A stretch of DNA of 64,000 nt from Comamonadaceae bacterium. GTDB taxonomy: Bacteria; Pseudomonadota; Gammaproteobacteria; Burkholderiales; Burkholderiaceae_C. Position numbers and translations under genes: made by a program. How positions within the stretch are numbered: the stretch's first letter is position 1; every line of letters starts with the position of its first letter. Location: the NCBI GenBank assembly GCA_027484575.1, contig JAIXSQ010000005.1:1-64000 (forward strand), written 5' to 3'. Shown piece by piece: positions 39,281-48,500 of this stretch. The notes under the pieces were generated by a model that was not told the origin of the DNA, did not search any database, and worked only from the letters and a program-made list of their open reading frames with translations.

Positions 39281-39297
39281 ATGGGGGGACGGACGCT

Positions 39298-40608
39298 TCA
39301 GCGGGCGAGCGTCGCGAACACCTCGCGGGCCGCCTGCACCGTCTGCGCGATGTCGTCGTCCGTGTGCACGGCCGAGACGAAGCCGGCCTCGTACAGCGCC
39401 GGCGCGATGTACACGCCGCGGTCCAGCAGGCCGTGGAACAGCTGGTTGAAGGCCGCGCCGTCGGTCTTCATCACCTGGCCGTAGTTGCGCGGCAGCTGCG
39501 GCAGCAGGAAGAAGCCGAACATGCCGCCTTCGCTGTCGGCGCAGAAGGGCACGCCGGCCTCGCGCGCGGCCTGGCCCAGGCCCTGCATCAGCGACGTCGT
39601 CTTCGCGGCGAGCGCCTCGTAGAAGCCGGGCTGGCGCACCTGCGCCAGCGTCGCCAGGCCGCAGGCGGTGGCCACCGGGTTGCCGGACAGGGTGCCGGCC
39701 TGGTAGACCGGGCCGAGCGGCGCGAGCTGCTCCATGACGGCGCGCGGGCCGCCGAAGGCCGCCAGCGGCATGCCGCCGCCGATCACCTTGCCCAGCACGG
39801 TCATGTCGGGGCGGAAGCCCGGGAGCAATTGCGCGTAATGCGCCTGGGCGCCGCCCAGGCCGACGCGAAAGCCCGTCATCACCTCGTCGAACACCAGCAG
39901 CGCGCCGTGCTGCGTGCACAGCTCGCGGCAGCGGCGCATGAAGTGCGGCTCGGCGCGCACGAAGTTCATGTTGCCCGCGATCGGCTCGATCATCAGGCAG
40001 GCCAGGTCCCGGCCGTGCAGCGCGAAGGCTTCCTCGAGCTGGGCCAGGTTGTTGTACTCGAGCACCAGCGTGTGCTGCACCACCTCGGGCGGCACGCCGG
40101 CGCTGGTGGGGTTGCCGAAGGTGGCCAGGCCCGAGCCGGCCTTGACCAGCAGGGCATCGGCGTGGCCGTGGTAGCAGCCCTCGAACTTGATGATCTTGGA
40201 GCGGCCGGTGGCGCCGCGCGCCAGCCGCAGCGCGCTCATCGCGGCCTCGGTGCCGGAGCTGACCAGCCGCACCATCTCGATGGAGGGCACCAGCTGGCAG
40301 ATCGCCTCGGCCAGTTCGACCTCGCGCTCGGTGGGCGCGCCGAACGAGAAGCCGTCCAGCGCCGCCTTCTGCACGGCCTCGAGCACCGCGGGGTGGCCGT
40401 GGCCCAGGATCATCGGCCCCCAGGAGCCGATGTAGTCGATGTGGCGCTTGCCGTTGGCGTCCCAGAAGTGGGGGCCCTGGGCGCGCTGCACGAAGCGGGG
40501 CGTGCCGCCGACGGCGCGGAAGGCGCGCACCGGCGAATTGACGCCGCCGGGGATGGTGCGGCGGGCGCGGTCGAACAGGTCCTGGTTGCGGTCAGTGTTT
40601 GGTGTCAT
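39298..40608 (-). CDS. hemL: Glutamate-1-semialdehyde 2,1-aminomutase HemL
   Basis: HemL is a PLP enzyme that makes 5-aminolevulinate in the C5 tetrapyrrole pathway. It has 436 residues. Motifs are [55 protein letters not shown], and the PLP Lys in [17 protein letters not shown] (about residue 272), then [13 protein letters not shown]. It overlaps the end of thiD by 17 bp and follows it on the minus strand. The hemL-thiD-rubredoxin arrangement is common in Burkholderiales. Confidence 0.97.
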   Translation of the reverse strand: MTPNTDRNQDLFDRARRTIPGGVNSPVRAFRAVGGTPRFVQRAQGPHFWDANGKRHIDYIGSWGPMILGHGHPAVLEAVQKAALDGFSFGAPTEREVELAEAICQLVPSIEMVRLVSSGTEAAMSALRLARGATGRSKIIKFEGCYHGHADALLVKAGSGLATFGNPTSAGVPPEVVQHTLVLEYNNLAQLEEAFALHGRDLACLMIEPIAGNMNFVRAEPHFMRRCRELCTQHGALLVFDEVMTGFRVGLGGAQAHYAQLLPGFRPDMTVLGKVIGGGMPLAAFGGPRAVMEQLAPLGPVYQAGTLSGNPVATACGLATLAQVRQPGFYEALAAKTTSLMQGLGQAAREAGVPFCADSEGGMFGFFLLPQLPRNYGQVMKTDGAAFNQLFHGLLDRGVYIAPALYEAGFVSAVHTDDDIAQTVQAAREVFATLAR

Positions 40609-41527
40609 GGGCAGGCATGTCCAGGACCTTCAGGGCCTGGGCTTCGTCGGGGGTGGCTTCCTCGTCGTCGGAGGGGTCGGGCTGGGCCCAGAACAGGCGG
40701 TCGGGCACCACGTGCCCCATGCCGGGGCGAAAGCCCGCGTCCAGGCAGCGATCGAGGTAGCCCAGGGCTTCGGTGGCGGCGGCCGCGAGGTCGGCCCCGC
40801 TGGCCACCAGGGCGGCCAGGGCGGCCGACAAGGTGTCGCCGGCGCCGGTGAACTGGGCCTCGAAACGCTCGAAGCGCTCGCTGCCCAGGACCGACTGTGG
40901 TGTCGCCAAGACGTTGTCGAGGAATTGATCGCTTAGGGGAATCCCTGTAACGAGCGTATAGGGAACTCCCATGTCCGAGGCGGCCTTCGCGATGTCGCGG
41001 GCCGTCGGGCTGCGGTCGCTGGGCCAGTCGGGCAGCAGCCAGCGCCACAGGGTGCTGTGGTTGCCCACCAGCACCGTGGCCTGCGGCAGCAGCAGCTCGC
41101 GGTAGGCATCGAGGTACAGGTCGATCTGCGACTCGTCCCACCAGGACAGCTGCGGCATGTAGGCGATGACGGGCACGTCGGCGTAGTCGGCGCAGATGGC
41201 CGCCACCGCGCTGATCGCCTCGGGGCTGCCGAGGAAGCCGACCTTGAACACCTGCGCGGGCGCGTCCTCGAGGATGCTGCGCGCCTGCTCGGCGATGGCC
41301 TCCTCGTCGAAGGGCCAGTGGTCGCGGATCTCCGCGGTGTCGCGCGCATAGGCGCCGGTGACCACGGGCAGCGCGTGCGCGCCGACGGAGGCGATGGCGG
41401 TGATGTCGGCCGCCAGGCCGCCCGCGCCGCTCGGGTCGCTGGCGTTGAACACCAGCACGCACGCGGGACTGTCGTCCTCGTCGTCGTCGGTGGCTTCAGC
41501 GGGGCTGGCGTTGGTCGGGTGGGTCAT
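40592..41527 (-). CDS. thiD: Hydroxymethylpyrimidine/phosphomethylpyrimidine kinase ThiD
   Basis: This PfkB-like/ribokinase-fold kinase of 311 residues phosphorylates the pyrimidine precursor of thiamine. The core shows [36 protein letters not shown] and the anion hole/catalytic Asp in [15 protein letters not shown]. An acidic N-terminal tail (TDDDEDDS) and an acidic C-terminal extension ([12 protein letters not shown]) are unusual additions. It is divergent from rubredoxin across 92 bp and co-transcribed with hemL. I see no TPP riboswitch-like sequence upstream. Confidence 0.88.
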   Translation of the reverse strand: MTHPTNASPAEATDDDEDDSPACVLVFNASDPSGAGGLAADITAIASVGAHALPVVTGAYARDTAEIRDHWPFDEEAIAEQARSILEDAPAQVFKVGFLGSPEAISAVAAICADYADVPVIAYMPQLSWWDESQIDLYLDAYRELLLPQATVLVGNHSTLWRWLLPDWPSDRSPTARDIAKAASDMGVPYTLVTGIPLSDQFLDNVLATPQSVLGSERFERFEAQFTGAGDTLSAALAALVASGADLAAAATEALGYLDRCLDAGFRPGMGHVVPDRLFWAQPDPSDDEEATPDEAQALKVLDMPAHDTKH

Positions 41528-41582
41528 GGGCCTGCATCATCCCGGCGTCGGCCCCGTGCGGTTTGTCCGCGGGTGCCACCGA

Positions 41583-41588
41583 TACAAT
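41583..41588 (+). promoter_or_regulatory. -10-like element before rubredoxin
   Basis: TACAAT (5 of 6) sits about 31 bp before the rubredoxin start. TTGTCC lies upstream with a spacing of only 14 bp, too short for a standard promoter, so only the -10 is suggested. Confidence 0.35.
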
Positions 41589-41619
41589 CGTTGCATTCTA
41601 TTTGAACGCCCTTTAAGCT

Positions 41620-41793
41620 GTGTCCGAAGCAAGAACCTGGATGTGTCTGATCTGCGGGTGGATCTACGACGAAGCCACTGGCGCACCCGACCACGGCATC
41701 CCGCCCGGGACCCCCTGGGAACAAGTCCCCATGAACTGGACCTGCCCCGAGTGCGGTGCCCGCAAGGAAGACTTCGAGATGGTGCAGATCTGA
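41620..41793 (+). CDS. Rubredoxin
   Basis: This small iron electron carrier of 57 residues starts at GTG (VSEARTWMCLICGWIYDEAT). The four iron ligands form two CxxC knuckles: CLIC near the N-terminus and CPEC near the C-terminus. The phrase GTPWEQVPMNWTCPECGARK is family-typical. An alternative start at the internal ATG would remove seven residues. The gene is divergent from thiD and precedes the Pil-Chp operon by 80 bp, an order seen widely in Burkholderiales. Its redox partner is unknown. Confidence 0.95.
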   Translation: MSEARTWMCLICGWIYDEATGAPDHGIPPGTPWEQVPMNWTCPECGARKEDFEMVQI

Positions 41794-41873
41794 GGCGCAT
41801 CACGGCGCCTCGTTTCTTGTCCGCCCCCCCCATGATCCACACCCCCTGGCAGCGTTCGAAGGAGTAGCGAGAC

Positions 41874-42257
41874 GTGAGCACACCCGGGCTGAAGGTGCTG
41901 GTGATCGACGACAGCAACACGATCCGACGCAGCGCCGAGATCTTCCTGAAGCAGGGCGGCCACGAGGTGGTGCTCGCCGAAGACGGCTTCGACGCGCTGG
42001 CCAAGGTCAACGACTGCCAGCCCGACCTGATCTTCTGCGACATCCTCATGCCCCGCCTGGACGGCTACCAGACCTGCGCCATCATCAAGCGCAACGCCCG
42101 CTTCGCCGCGGTGCCCGTGGTCATGCTGTCGTCCAAGGACGGCGTGTTCGACAAGGCCCGTGGCCGCATGGTCGGCTCGCAGGACTACCTCACCAAGCCC
42201 TTCACCAAGGACCAGCTGCTGCAGACGGTGCAGCAGTTCGGTTCGGCGGCCGCCTGA
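41874..42257 (+). CDS. pilG: Twitching motility response regulator PilG
   Basis: PilG is a stand-alone CheY-like receiver of 127 residues, phosphorylated by ChpA to drive pilus extension. It starts at GTG with an AAGGAG ribosome site about 10 nt before. The acidic pocket is VLVIDDSNTIRRSAE; the phospho-Asp is in DLIFCDILMPRLDG (about residue 58), and the conserved Lys is in YLTKPFTKDQ. It is the first gene of pilG-pilH-pilI-pilJ-chpA. Confidence 0.93.
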   Translation: MSTPGLKVLVIDDSNTIRRSAEIFLKQGGHEVVLAEDGFDALAKVNDCQPDLIFCDILMPRLDGYQTCAIIKRNARFAAVPVVMLSSKDGVFDKARGRMVGSQDYLTKPFTKDQLLQTVQQFGSAAA

Positions 42258-42282
42258 CAAAAACACAGACCCTGGAGGAAAG

Positions 42283-42648
42283 ATGACGATCCGCAAAGTG
42301 CTCGTCGTGGACGACTCGAAGACCGAGCTGATGTTCATGACGGACCTGCTGCAGAAGAACGGCTACGCGGTGCGCACCGCCGAGAACGCCGAGGACGCGT
42401 TCCGCCGCCTGGCCGAGGACAAGCCGGACCTGATCCTGATGGACGTGGTCATGCCCGGCCAGAACGGCTTCCAGCTCACGCGCGCCATCACCCGCGACCC
42501 GCTGTACGCCGACGTGCCGATCATCATGTGCACGAGCAAGAACCAGGAAACCGACCGCGTCTGGGGCATGCGCCAGGGCGCGCGCGACTACATCACCAAG
42601 CCCGTCGACGCCGACGAGCTGCTCACCAAGATCAAGGCGCTGGGCTGA
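42283..42648 (+). CDS. pilH: Twitching motility response regulator PilH
   Basis: This second receiver protein has 121 residues. PilH opposes PilG, acting as a phosphate sink or in retraction. The pocket is VLVVDDSKTELMF, the phospho-Asp is in DLILMDVVMPGQNG, and YITKPVDADELLTKIK lies near the end. A GGAGGAAAG ribosome site precedes the ATG. It lies 25 bp after pilG and 21 bp before pilI. Confidence 0.93.
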   Translation: MTIRKVLVVDDSKTELMFMTDLLQKNGYAVRTAENAEDAFRRLAEDKPDLILMDVVMPGQNGFQLTRAITRDPLYADVPIIMCTSKNQETDRVWGMRQGARDYITKPVDADELLTKIKALG

Positions 42649-42669
42649 CGCCCGCCGGCCGGCAGCACC

Positions 42670-43200
42670 ATGGCCAACCGCGAAGCCCTGCGTGAACTGC
42701 AGAGCCGGCTTGCCAGCCGCATGCAGGCAGCGCGCACCGAGGGTGTGCAGGCGTCTTGGCTGGCCGTCGAGGCCGCCGGGGCGCGCTACCTGTTCCCGCT
42801 CACGCAGTCCGGGGAGATCTTCCCCTTCACCAGCACCCAGCCGGTGCCCTACACCCAGCCCTGGTTCCTCGGCGTGGCCAACCTGCGCGGCGGGTTGTAC
42901 GGCGTGGTCGACCTGGCTGCCTTCATCGACGGGCGCGCCAGCGCGCCGCGCTCGGAAGCAGGCCGCGCCGATGCGCGGCTGGTGGCGCTCAATGCGCTGC
43001 TCGAGGTCAATTGCGCGCTGCTGATCGACCGCCTGGCGGGCCTGCGCAATCCCGATTCGTTCCAGTCGTCTGCCGCCGCGCCCGAAGGCTCGCCCGCGTG
43101 GTTCGGCAACGGCTACATCGACGCGTCCGGCGCGCACTGGCAGGAGATCAACCTGCAGGCGCTGGCGCAGCAACCCCAGTTCCTGAGCATCAGCGCCTGA
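42670..43200 (+). CDS. pilI: CheW-like coupling protein PilI
   Basis: PilI couples the receptor PilJ to the kinase ChpA. It has 176 residues with a CheW fold (WLAVEAAGARYLFPLTQSGE, VPYTQPWFLGVANLRGGLYG, VVDLAAFIDGR). The LGVANLRG segment is the CheW hallmark. It lies between pilH and pilJ in the usual order. Confidence 0.92.
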   Translation: MANREALRELQSRLASRMQAARTEGVQASWLAVEAAGARYLFPLTQSGEIFPFTSTQPVPYTQPWFLGVANLRGGLYGVVDLAAFIDGRASAPRSEAGRADARLVALNALLEVNCALLIDRLAGLRNPDSFQSSAAAPEGSPAWFGNGYIDASGAHWQEINLQALAQQPQFLSISA

Positions 43201-43225
43201 AGCCATCCCCGGGAGGGTCCCACCC

Positions 43226-45469
43226 ATGTCCATCGCCGACCAACTGAAGAACCTGTTCGCCAAGAAGAAGGCCGACCCGAGCGGCGACAGCAGCGAGCTG
43301 AGCCTGGCCGCGCCCGAGGGCTCGCTCGACCCGCTGTCCCCGCAGGCCGGCGCGCCCGACGAGGGCCCCGAGTCGCTCGACACGCCCGAGGTCGCCGAAG
43401 CCGAGCTGCTGACGGTGCCCATGCTGGGGCGGCGCACCATCGCGCAGCACCAGCGGCTGCTGTACATCCTGCTCGGCTTCTCGCTGGTCGGGCTGGCCAC
43501 CGTGGCGGTGTACTCGGTCAACCGCGCCGACCGCGCCGCCCAGCAGGTGAAGGGCACCGGCGACTCGCTGATGCAGTCGCAGCGCCTGGCCAAGTCGGTG
43601 TCGCAGGCCCTGGTGGGCAGCCCGCAGGCCTTCCCCGAGGTGCAGGACAGCGCCGGCGTGCTGGCGCGTTCGGTGCGCGGCCTCAAGCTCGGTGACGACG
43701 GCCTGGGCCTGCAGCCCGTGGCCGACGAACTGCAGCCCGACATCGAGAAGGTCGTGCCGCTGATGGAGCGCGCCGAGAAGAACGCCGCCACCGTCATGGG
43801 CCAGCAGAAGATCCTGACCCAGGTGGGCGCCGCGCTGCGCACCATCAACCGCCAGTCGTCCGACCTGCTGGAGATCGCCGAGACGGTCTCCTCGCTCAAG
43901 CTGCAGCAGAGCGCCACGCCTGCCGAACTGTCCGCCTCCGGCCAGCTGGTGATGCTGACGCAGCGCATCGGCAAGTCGGCCAACGAGTTCCTGACCATGG
44001 AAGGCGTGTCGCCCGAGGCGGTGTTCCTGCTGGGCAAGGACCTGAACTCCTTCAAGGAGATCGCGCAGGGCCTGCTCGAGGGCAGCCCCGAGCTGCGGCT
44101 GTCGCCCACCAAGGATGCGCAGGTGCGCGAGCGCCTGGAGGCCCTGCTGAAGGTGTACGAGGAGACCCGCACGCAGGCCGGCGCCATCCTGGGCAACCTG
44201 CAGGGCCTGGTGTCCGCACGCGAGGCGCAGGCATCGATCATTGCCGACAGCGAGCCGCTGCGCCGCTCGCTCGAGGACCTGCAGGGCAAGCTGTCCACCC
44301 AGACCGGGCCGGGCCTCGCGGCCTTCGTGCTGCTGGGCCTGGCCGCCGTGTTCGCCATCGCCAGCTCGATCGGCCTGGCGTACGTGCAGCTGCAGGACAG
44401 CCGCCGCCGCCAGGAAGTGGCCGAATCGCAGCGCCAGGAAGCCGAGCGCCAGGAGCAGGAAGCCAAGCGCGTCAACGACGCCAACCAGGCCGCCATTCTG
44501 CGACTGATGAACGAACTGCAGACGGTGGCCGAAGGCGACCTGACGCAGGAAGCCACCGTGACCGAGGACATCACCGGCGCCATCGCCGACTCGGTGAACT
44601 ACACGGTGGAAGAACTGCGCCAGCTGGTGGGCAACGTGCAGAACACGGCCACCCGCGTGGCCCAGACGACGGCGCAGGTGGAGAGCACCTCCACCGAGCT
44701 GCTGGCGGCGTCGACCGAGCAGCTGCGCGAGATCCGCGAGACCGGCCAGTCGGTGCTCGACATGGCCTCCCGCATCAACCAGGTGTCCGGCCAGGCGCAG
44801 GAATCGGCCCAGGTGGCGCGCCAGTCGCTGGAGGCCGCCGAGTCGGGCCTGCAGGCGGTGCAGAACGCCATCGGCGGCATGAACGCCATCCGCGACCAGA
44901 TCCAGGAGACCTCCAAGCGGATCAAGCGGCTGGGCGAGTCGTCGCAGGAGATCGGTGAAATCACCGAACTGATCTCGGACATCACGGAACAGACGAACGT
45001 GCTGGCCCTGAACGCCGCCATCCAGGCCGCCTCGGCCGGTGAAGCCGGTCGCGGCTTCTCGGTGGTGGCCGAGGAAGTGCAGCGGCTGGCCGAACGCTCC
45101 GCCGACGCCACGCGCCAGATCTCGGCGCTGGTGAAGGCGATTCAGACCGACACGCAGGACGCGGTGGCCGCCATGGAGCGCTCCACGCAGGGTGTGGTCG
45201 AAGGGGCCAAGCTGTCCGACAACGCCGGCACGGCGCTGACCGAGATCGACCGCGTGTCGCGCCGCCTCGCCGAGCTGATCGAGCAGATCTCGGACTCGGC
45301 TTCCAGGGAAGCCGAATCGGCCAACGTGGTGGCCGGCAACATCCAGCACATCTTCGCGGTGACCGAGCAGACCGGCGAGGGCACGCGCTCGACGGCGCAG
45401 CAGGTGCGCGAGCTGTCCCGCATGGCCGAGGAACTGCGCCAGTCGGTGGCGCGATTCAAGATCGCCTGA
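43226..45469 (+). CDS. pilJ: Type IV pilus methyl-accepting chemotaxis protein PilJ
   Basis: PilJ is the membrane receptor of the Pil-Chp pathway, with 747 residues. An acidic cytoplasmic N-terminus of about 70 residues precedes the first helix (LLYILLGFSLVGLATVAVYS, about 78-96). The periplasmic sensor region contains two PilJ-type helical domains, and the second helix lies at about 362-385 (GLAAFVLLGLAAVFAIASSI). A HAMP domain follows. The cytoplasmic hairpin has its tip at ITEQTNVLALNAAIQAASAG and the adjacent AGRGFSVVAEEVQRLAERS. There is no CheR-binding pentapeptide at the C-terminus. PilK/ChpB-type methylation genes are not in this window. Confidence 0.94.
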   Translation: MSIADQLKNLFAKKKADPSGDSSELSLAAPEGSLDPLSPQAGAPDEGPESLDTPEVAEAELLTVPMLGRRTIAQHQRLLYILLGFSLVGLATVAVYSVNRADRAAQQVKGTGDSLMQSQRLAKSVSQALVGSPQAFPEVQDSAGVLARSVRGLKLGDDGLGLQPVADELQPDIEKVVPLMERAEKNAATVMGQQKILTQVGAALRTINRQSSDLLEIAETVSSLKLQQSATPAELSASGQLVMLTQRIGKSANEFLTMEGVSPEAVFLLGKDLNSFKEIAQGLLEGSPELRLSPTKDAQVRERLEALLKVYEETRTQAGAILGNLQGLVSAREAQASIIADSEPLRRSLEDLQGKLSTQTGPGLAAFVLLGLAAVFAIASSIGLAYVQLQDSRRRQEVAESQRQEAERQEQEAKRVNDANQAAILRLMNELQTVAEGDLTQEATVTEDITGAIADSVNYTVEELRQLVGNVQNTATRVAQTTAQVESTSTELLAASTEQLREIRETGQSVLDMASRINQVSGQAQESAQVARQSLEAAESGLQAVQNAIGGMNAIRDQIQETSKRIKRLGESSQEIGEITELISDITEQTNVLALNAAIQAASAGEAGRGFSVVAEEVQRLAERSADATRQISALVKAIQTDTQDAVAAMERSTQGVVEGAKLSDNAGTALTEIDRVSRRLAELIEQISDSASREAESANVVAGNIQHIFAVTEQTGEGTRSTAQQVRELSRMAEELRQSVARFKIA

Positions 45470-45549
45470 GCGCCGGCGCGCCGGCGCGGCGCCCACCGCG
45501 GCGCCGGCGGCAGCACACAACGCGTTGAACGCGAAGGACGGGTGAGACC

Positions 45550-48500
45550 ATGGAAGCAGGGACGGACATCGACCTGGCCACCAACGACCTGGGCCCGCTG
45601 GCCTGGGTGCTCGACGAGCTGCGCAAGTCGCTCGAATCCGCGTCGGCGGCGTTGCGGCGCTTCGTGCGGGACGCGGGCCGCGCCCGCGGCTCCGACATGG
45701 CGTCGGTCGACGACGGCCAGCTGCGCATCGCGCGGCAGCAGCTTCACCAGGCGGTGGGCGCGCTCGAGATGGTCGGGCTGGCCGCGCCGGCGCAGATGCT
45801 GCGCGCCATGGAGGCCGCGGTGCAGAAGTTCGTCGAGCGGCCCGAGCTGTGCAGCGAGGCCGCTGCCGCCAAGGTTGAACGCGCCGGCTTCGCCCTGACC
45901 GAATACCTCGAGGGCGTGCTGCTGGGCAAGACCACGCCGGCCGTCGCGCTGTTCCCGCAGTACCGCGACGTCCAGGAGCTGGCCGGCAGCGACCGGGTGC
46001 ACCCGGCCGACCTGTGGGCCTACGACTGGCGCTGGAGCGAACCCGAGACGCCCGCCGTGGCGCAGCCGGCCGACTACGGCCCCGCGCTGCGCGGGCGGCT
46101 CGACCAGGCGGTGCTGCGCATCGTCAAGTCGGGCGATGCGGCGGCCGCGGCCGACCTCGTGCCCACCTGCCTCGCACTGGCCGCCGGCCAGCAGGCCAAG
46201 CAGCCGCGCGTGTTCTGGAAACTGTGCGCAGGCTACTTCGAAGCCATGGCACGCGGGCTGCTGCCCGGCGACGTGTACGCCAAGCGCGCCGCCTCGCGCG
46301 TGCTGATGCAGTACGCCAGCCTGGCCAAGGGCGACACGGGCGTGTCCGACCGCCTCGCGCAGGACCTGCTGTTCTTCTGTGCCCAGGCGGTGCCGGCGCA
46401 TGCCGTGGACGCGCCGGCGCTGGCCAGCGTGCGCGCGGCCTGGGGCCTGGCGCGCCACAAGCCGGTGGACTACGCCACGCCGCAGTTCGGCCGCTTCGAT
46501 CCGGCCCTGCTGGCGCAGATCCGCAAGCGCATCGCCAACGCCAAGGAGTCGTGGTCGGCGCTGGCCGGCGGCGACGCCGCCAAGCTCAAGCCGGTGGCCG
46601 AGCAGTTCGGCCTGATCGCCGAGACCCTGCTCAAGTTGCATGCCGGCAGCGCCCCGCTGGCGCAGGCCCTGACCGCGACCGTCGACGGCGTGGTGCGCAG
46701 CGGCCAGCCGCCCCGGCCCGAGCTGGGCATGGAGGTCGCCACCGCGGTCCTGTACCTCGAGGCGGCCTTCCAGGACCTCGATCCCACCGACGCCCAGCTG
46801 GCTACCCGCACGGCGGCGCTGGCCCAGCGCCTGGAGCAGGTGCGCCAGGCCGGTGCGGCCCAGGCGCTGGAGCCCTGGATGGAGGAGCTGTACCGGCGCG
46901 TGAGCGACCGCCAGACCATGGGCAGCGTCGTGGGCGAGCTGCGCGGGACCCTGTCCGAGCTGGAGAAGGACCTCGATGCCTTCTTCCGCCACCCGCAGGA
47001 CAAGTCCCCGCTGAAGAACGCGCCCACGCACCTGCTGCAAATGCGCGGCGTGCTGTCGGTGCTGGGCCTGGACCAGGCCGTGCAGGCCGTGGCGCGCATG
47101 CGCGAGACGGTCGAGGACATCATCCTGGCCGACCTCGACGAGGAGCGCGCGCGGGCCGCGGGCACCTTCGACAAGCTGGGCAACAACCTGGGCGCGCTCG
47201 GTTTCCTGATCGACATGCTCAATTACCAGCCCGCGCTGGCCAAGAAGCTGTTCGTCTACGACGAGGCGACCGGCGAGCTGCGGCCCCTGATGGGCCGCGT
47301 GGGCGAGGGCGCGCCGCCGTCCGAGGACGCGCCCCCCATCGACGTGTCCGTGCCTGCCGCCACGCCCATGGCTGCGGCGCCCGCGCCGGCCCCGGTGGCG
47401 CCGGTGGCGGCTCCTGCGGCGCCGGCACCCGCGCCCGTCGCGGTGTCCGCTCCCGTCGTGATCGAGTCCGAGCCCGACGCCGAACTGCTCGAGATCTTCC
47501 TGGAGGAGGCGCGCGAGGTCGTGGCCAACGGCCTGGCGGCCATCGAGGCGCTCGCCACCCAGCCCGGCGATGCCGGCGAGCTCACGACGCTGCGCCGCGC
47601 CTTCCACACGCTCAAGGGCAGCTCGCGGATGGTCGGGCTGAACGAGTTCGGCGAGGCCGCCTGGTCGCTCGAGCAGGTGCTCAACACCTGGCTGGCCGAC
47701 CAGAAGCCGGCCTCCGGCGAGCTGTGCACGCTGGCCGCGCAGGCCATGCAGGGCTTCGGCCGCTGGGTCGACGACATCGCCGCAGGGCAGGCCCAGGCCT
47801 GGAAGTCCGTGGCCTTCCGCACGCCGGCCGACACCCTGCGCAGCGAAGGCCGCCTGCTGCCCATCACCCTGCCGGGTGCTTCCACCGCCGCCGCCGAGCC
47901 GCCCGTGCTGCCGGCCGCCGCGGACACTGCGCCCGCTGCACAGGCGCCGGTGGCCGCCGACGCCGCCGACGCCGCCTTCGACTTCGACCTCGATCTGGGC
48001 ACCCCCGCCCAGCCGGCCGAGCCCGCCCCCGCGGCCGACCTCGACCTGGCGTTCGACCTGCCGACACCCGAGGCTGCCGCCCCCGCGCCCGAGGCTGCCG
48101 CCCCGGTCCCCGCGGCGGACCCCGCACCCGAGGTCGTGCTCGACTTCGACTTCGGTGCGCCCGAGCAGCCGGCCGACGTGGCTGCCCCGGTCGAGGCCAT
48201 CGAATCCGAACTGGACGATTCGTTGCAGGCGCTGTTCGAGGCACCCGCCGTCTCGGCACCCGAGCCCGTGGCCGGCGACGAGCTGAACGCGCTGCAGCGT
48301 GCGCTCGCGCCGTCCGCCGACGCGCCCGCCGAGTCCGCCGAGCACGCGCCAGCTGCCGACCCCCTCACGACCACGGTGCCCGAGATCGAGGCGATCGATT
48401 TCGACAGCCTCGGTGCGCTGGCCGACCCGGCTGCGGCCGAATCCGTCCCGCCGGCCGATCCCGTCGAGCCGGTCGCGGTCGCCGTCGACCTGCCCTTCGC

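Noticed and set aside
36878..39919. Minus-strand frame of 1013 codons across dusB, fis, purH and hemL
   Set aside because: It overlaps four recognisable genes and has no recognisable domain.
41528..41619. TPP riboswitch upstream of thiD
   Set aside because: The gap is too short, and no THI-box-like sequence was found on the minus strand.
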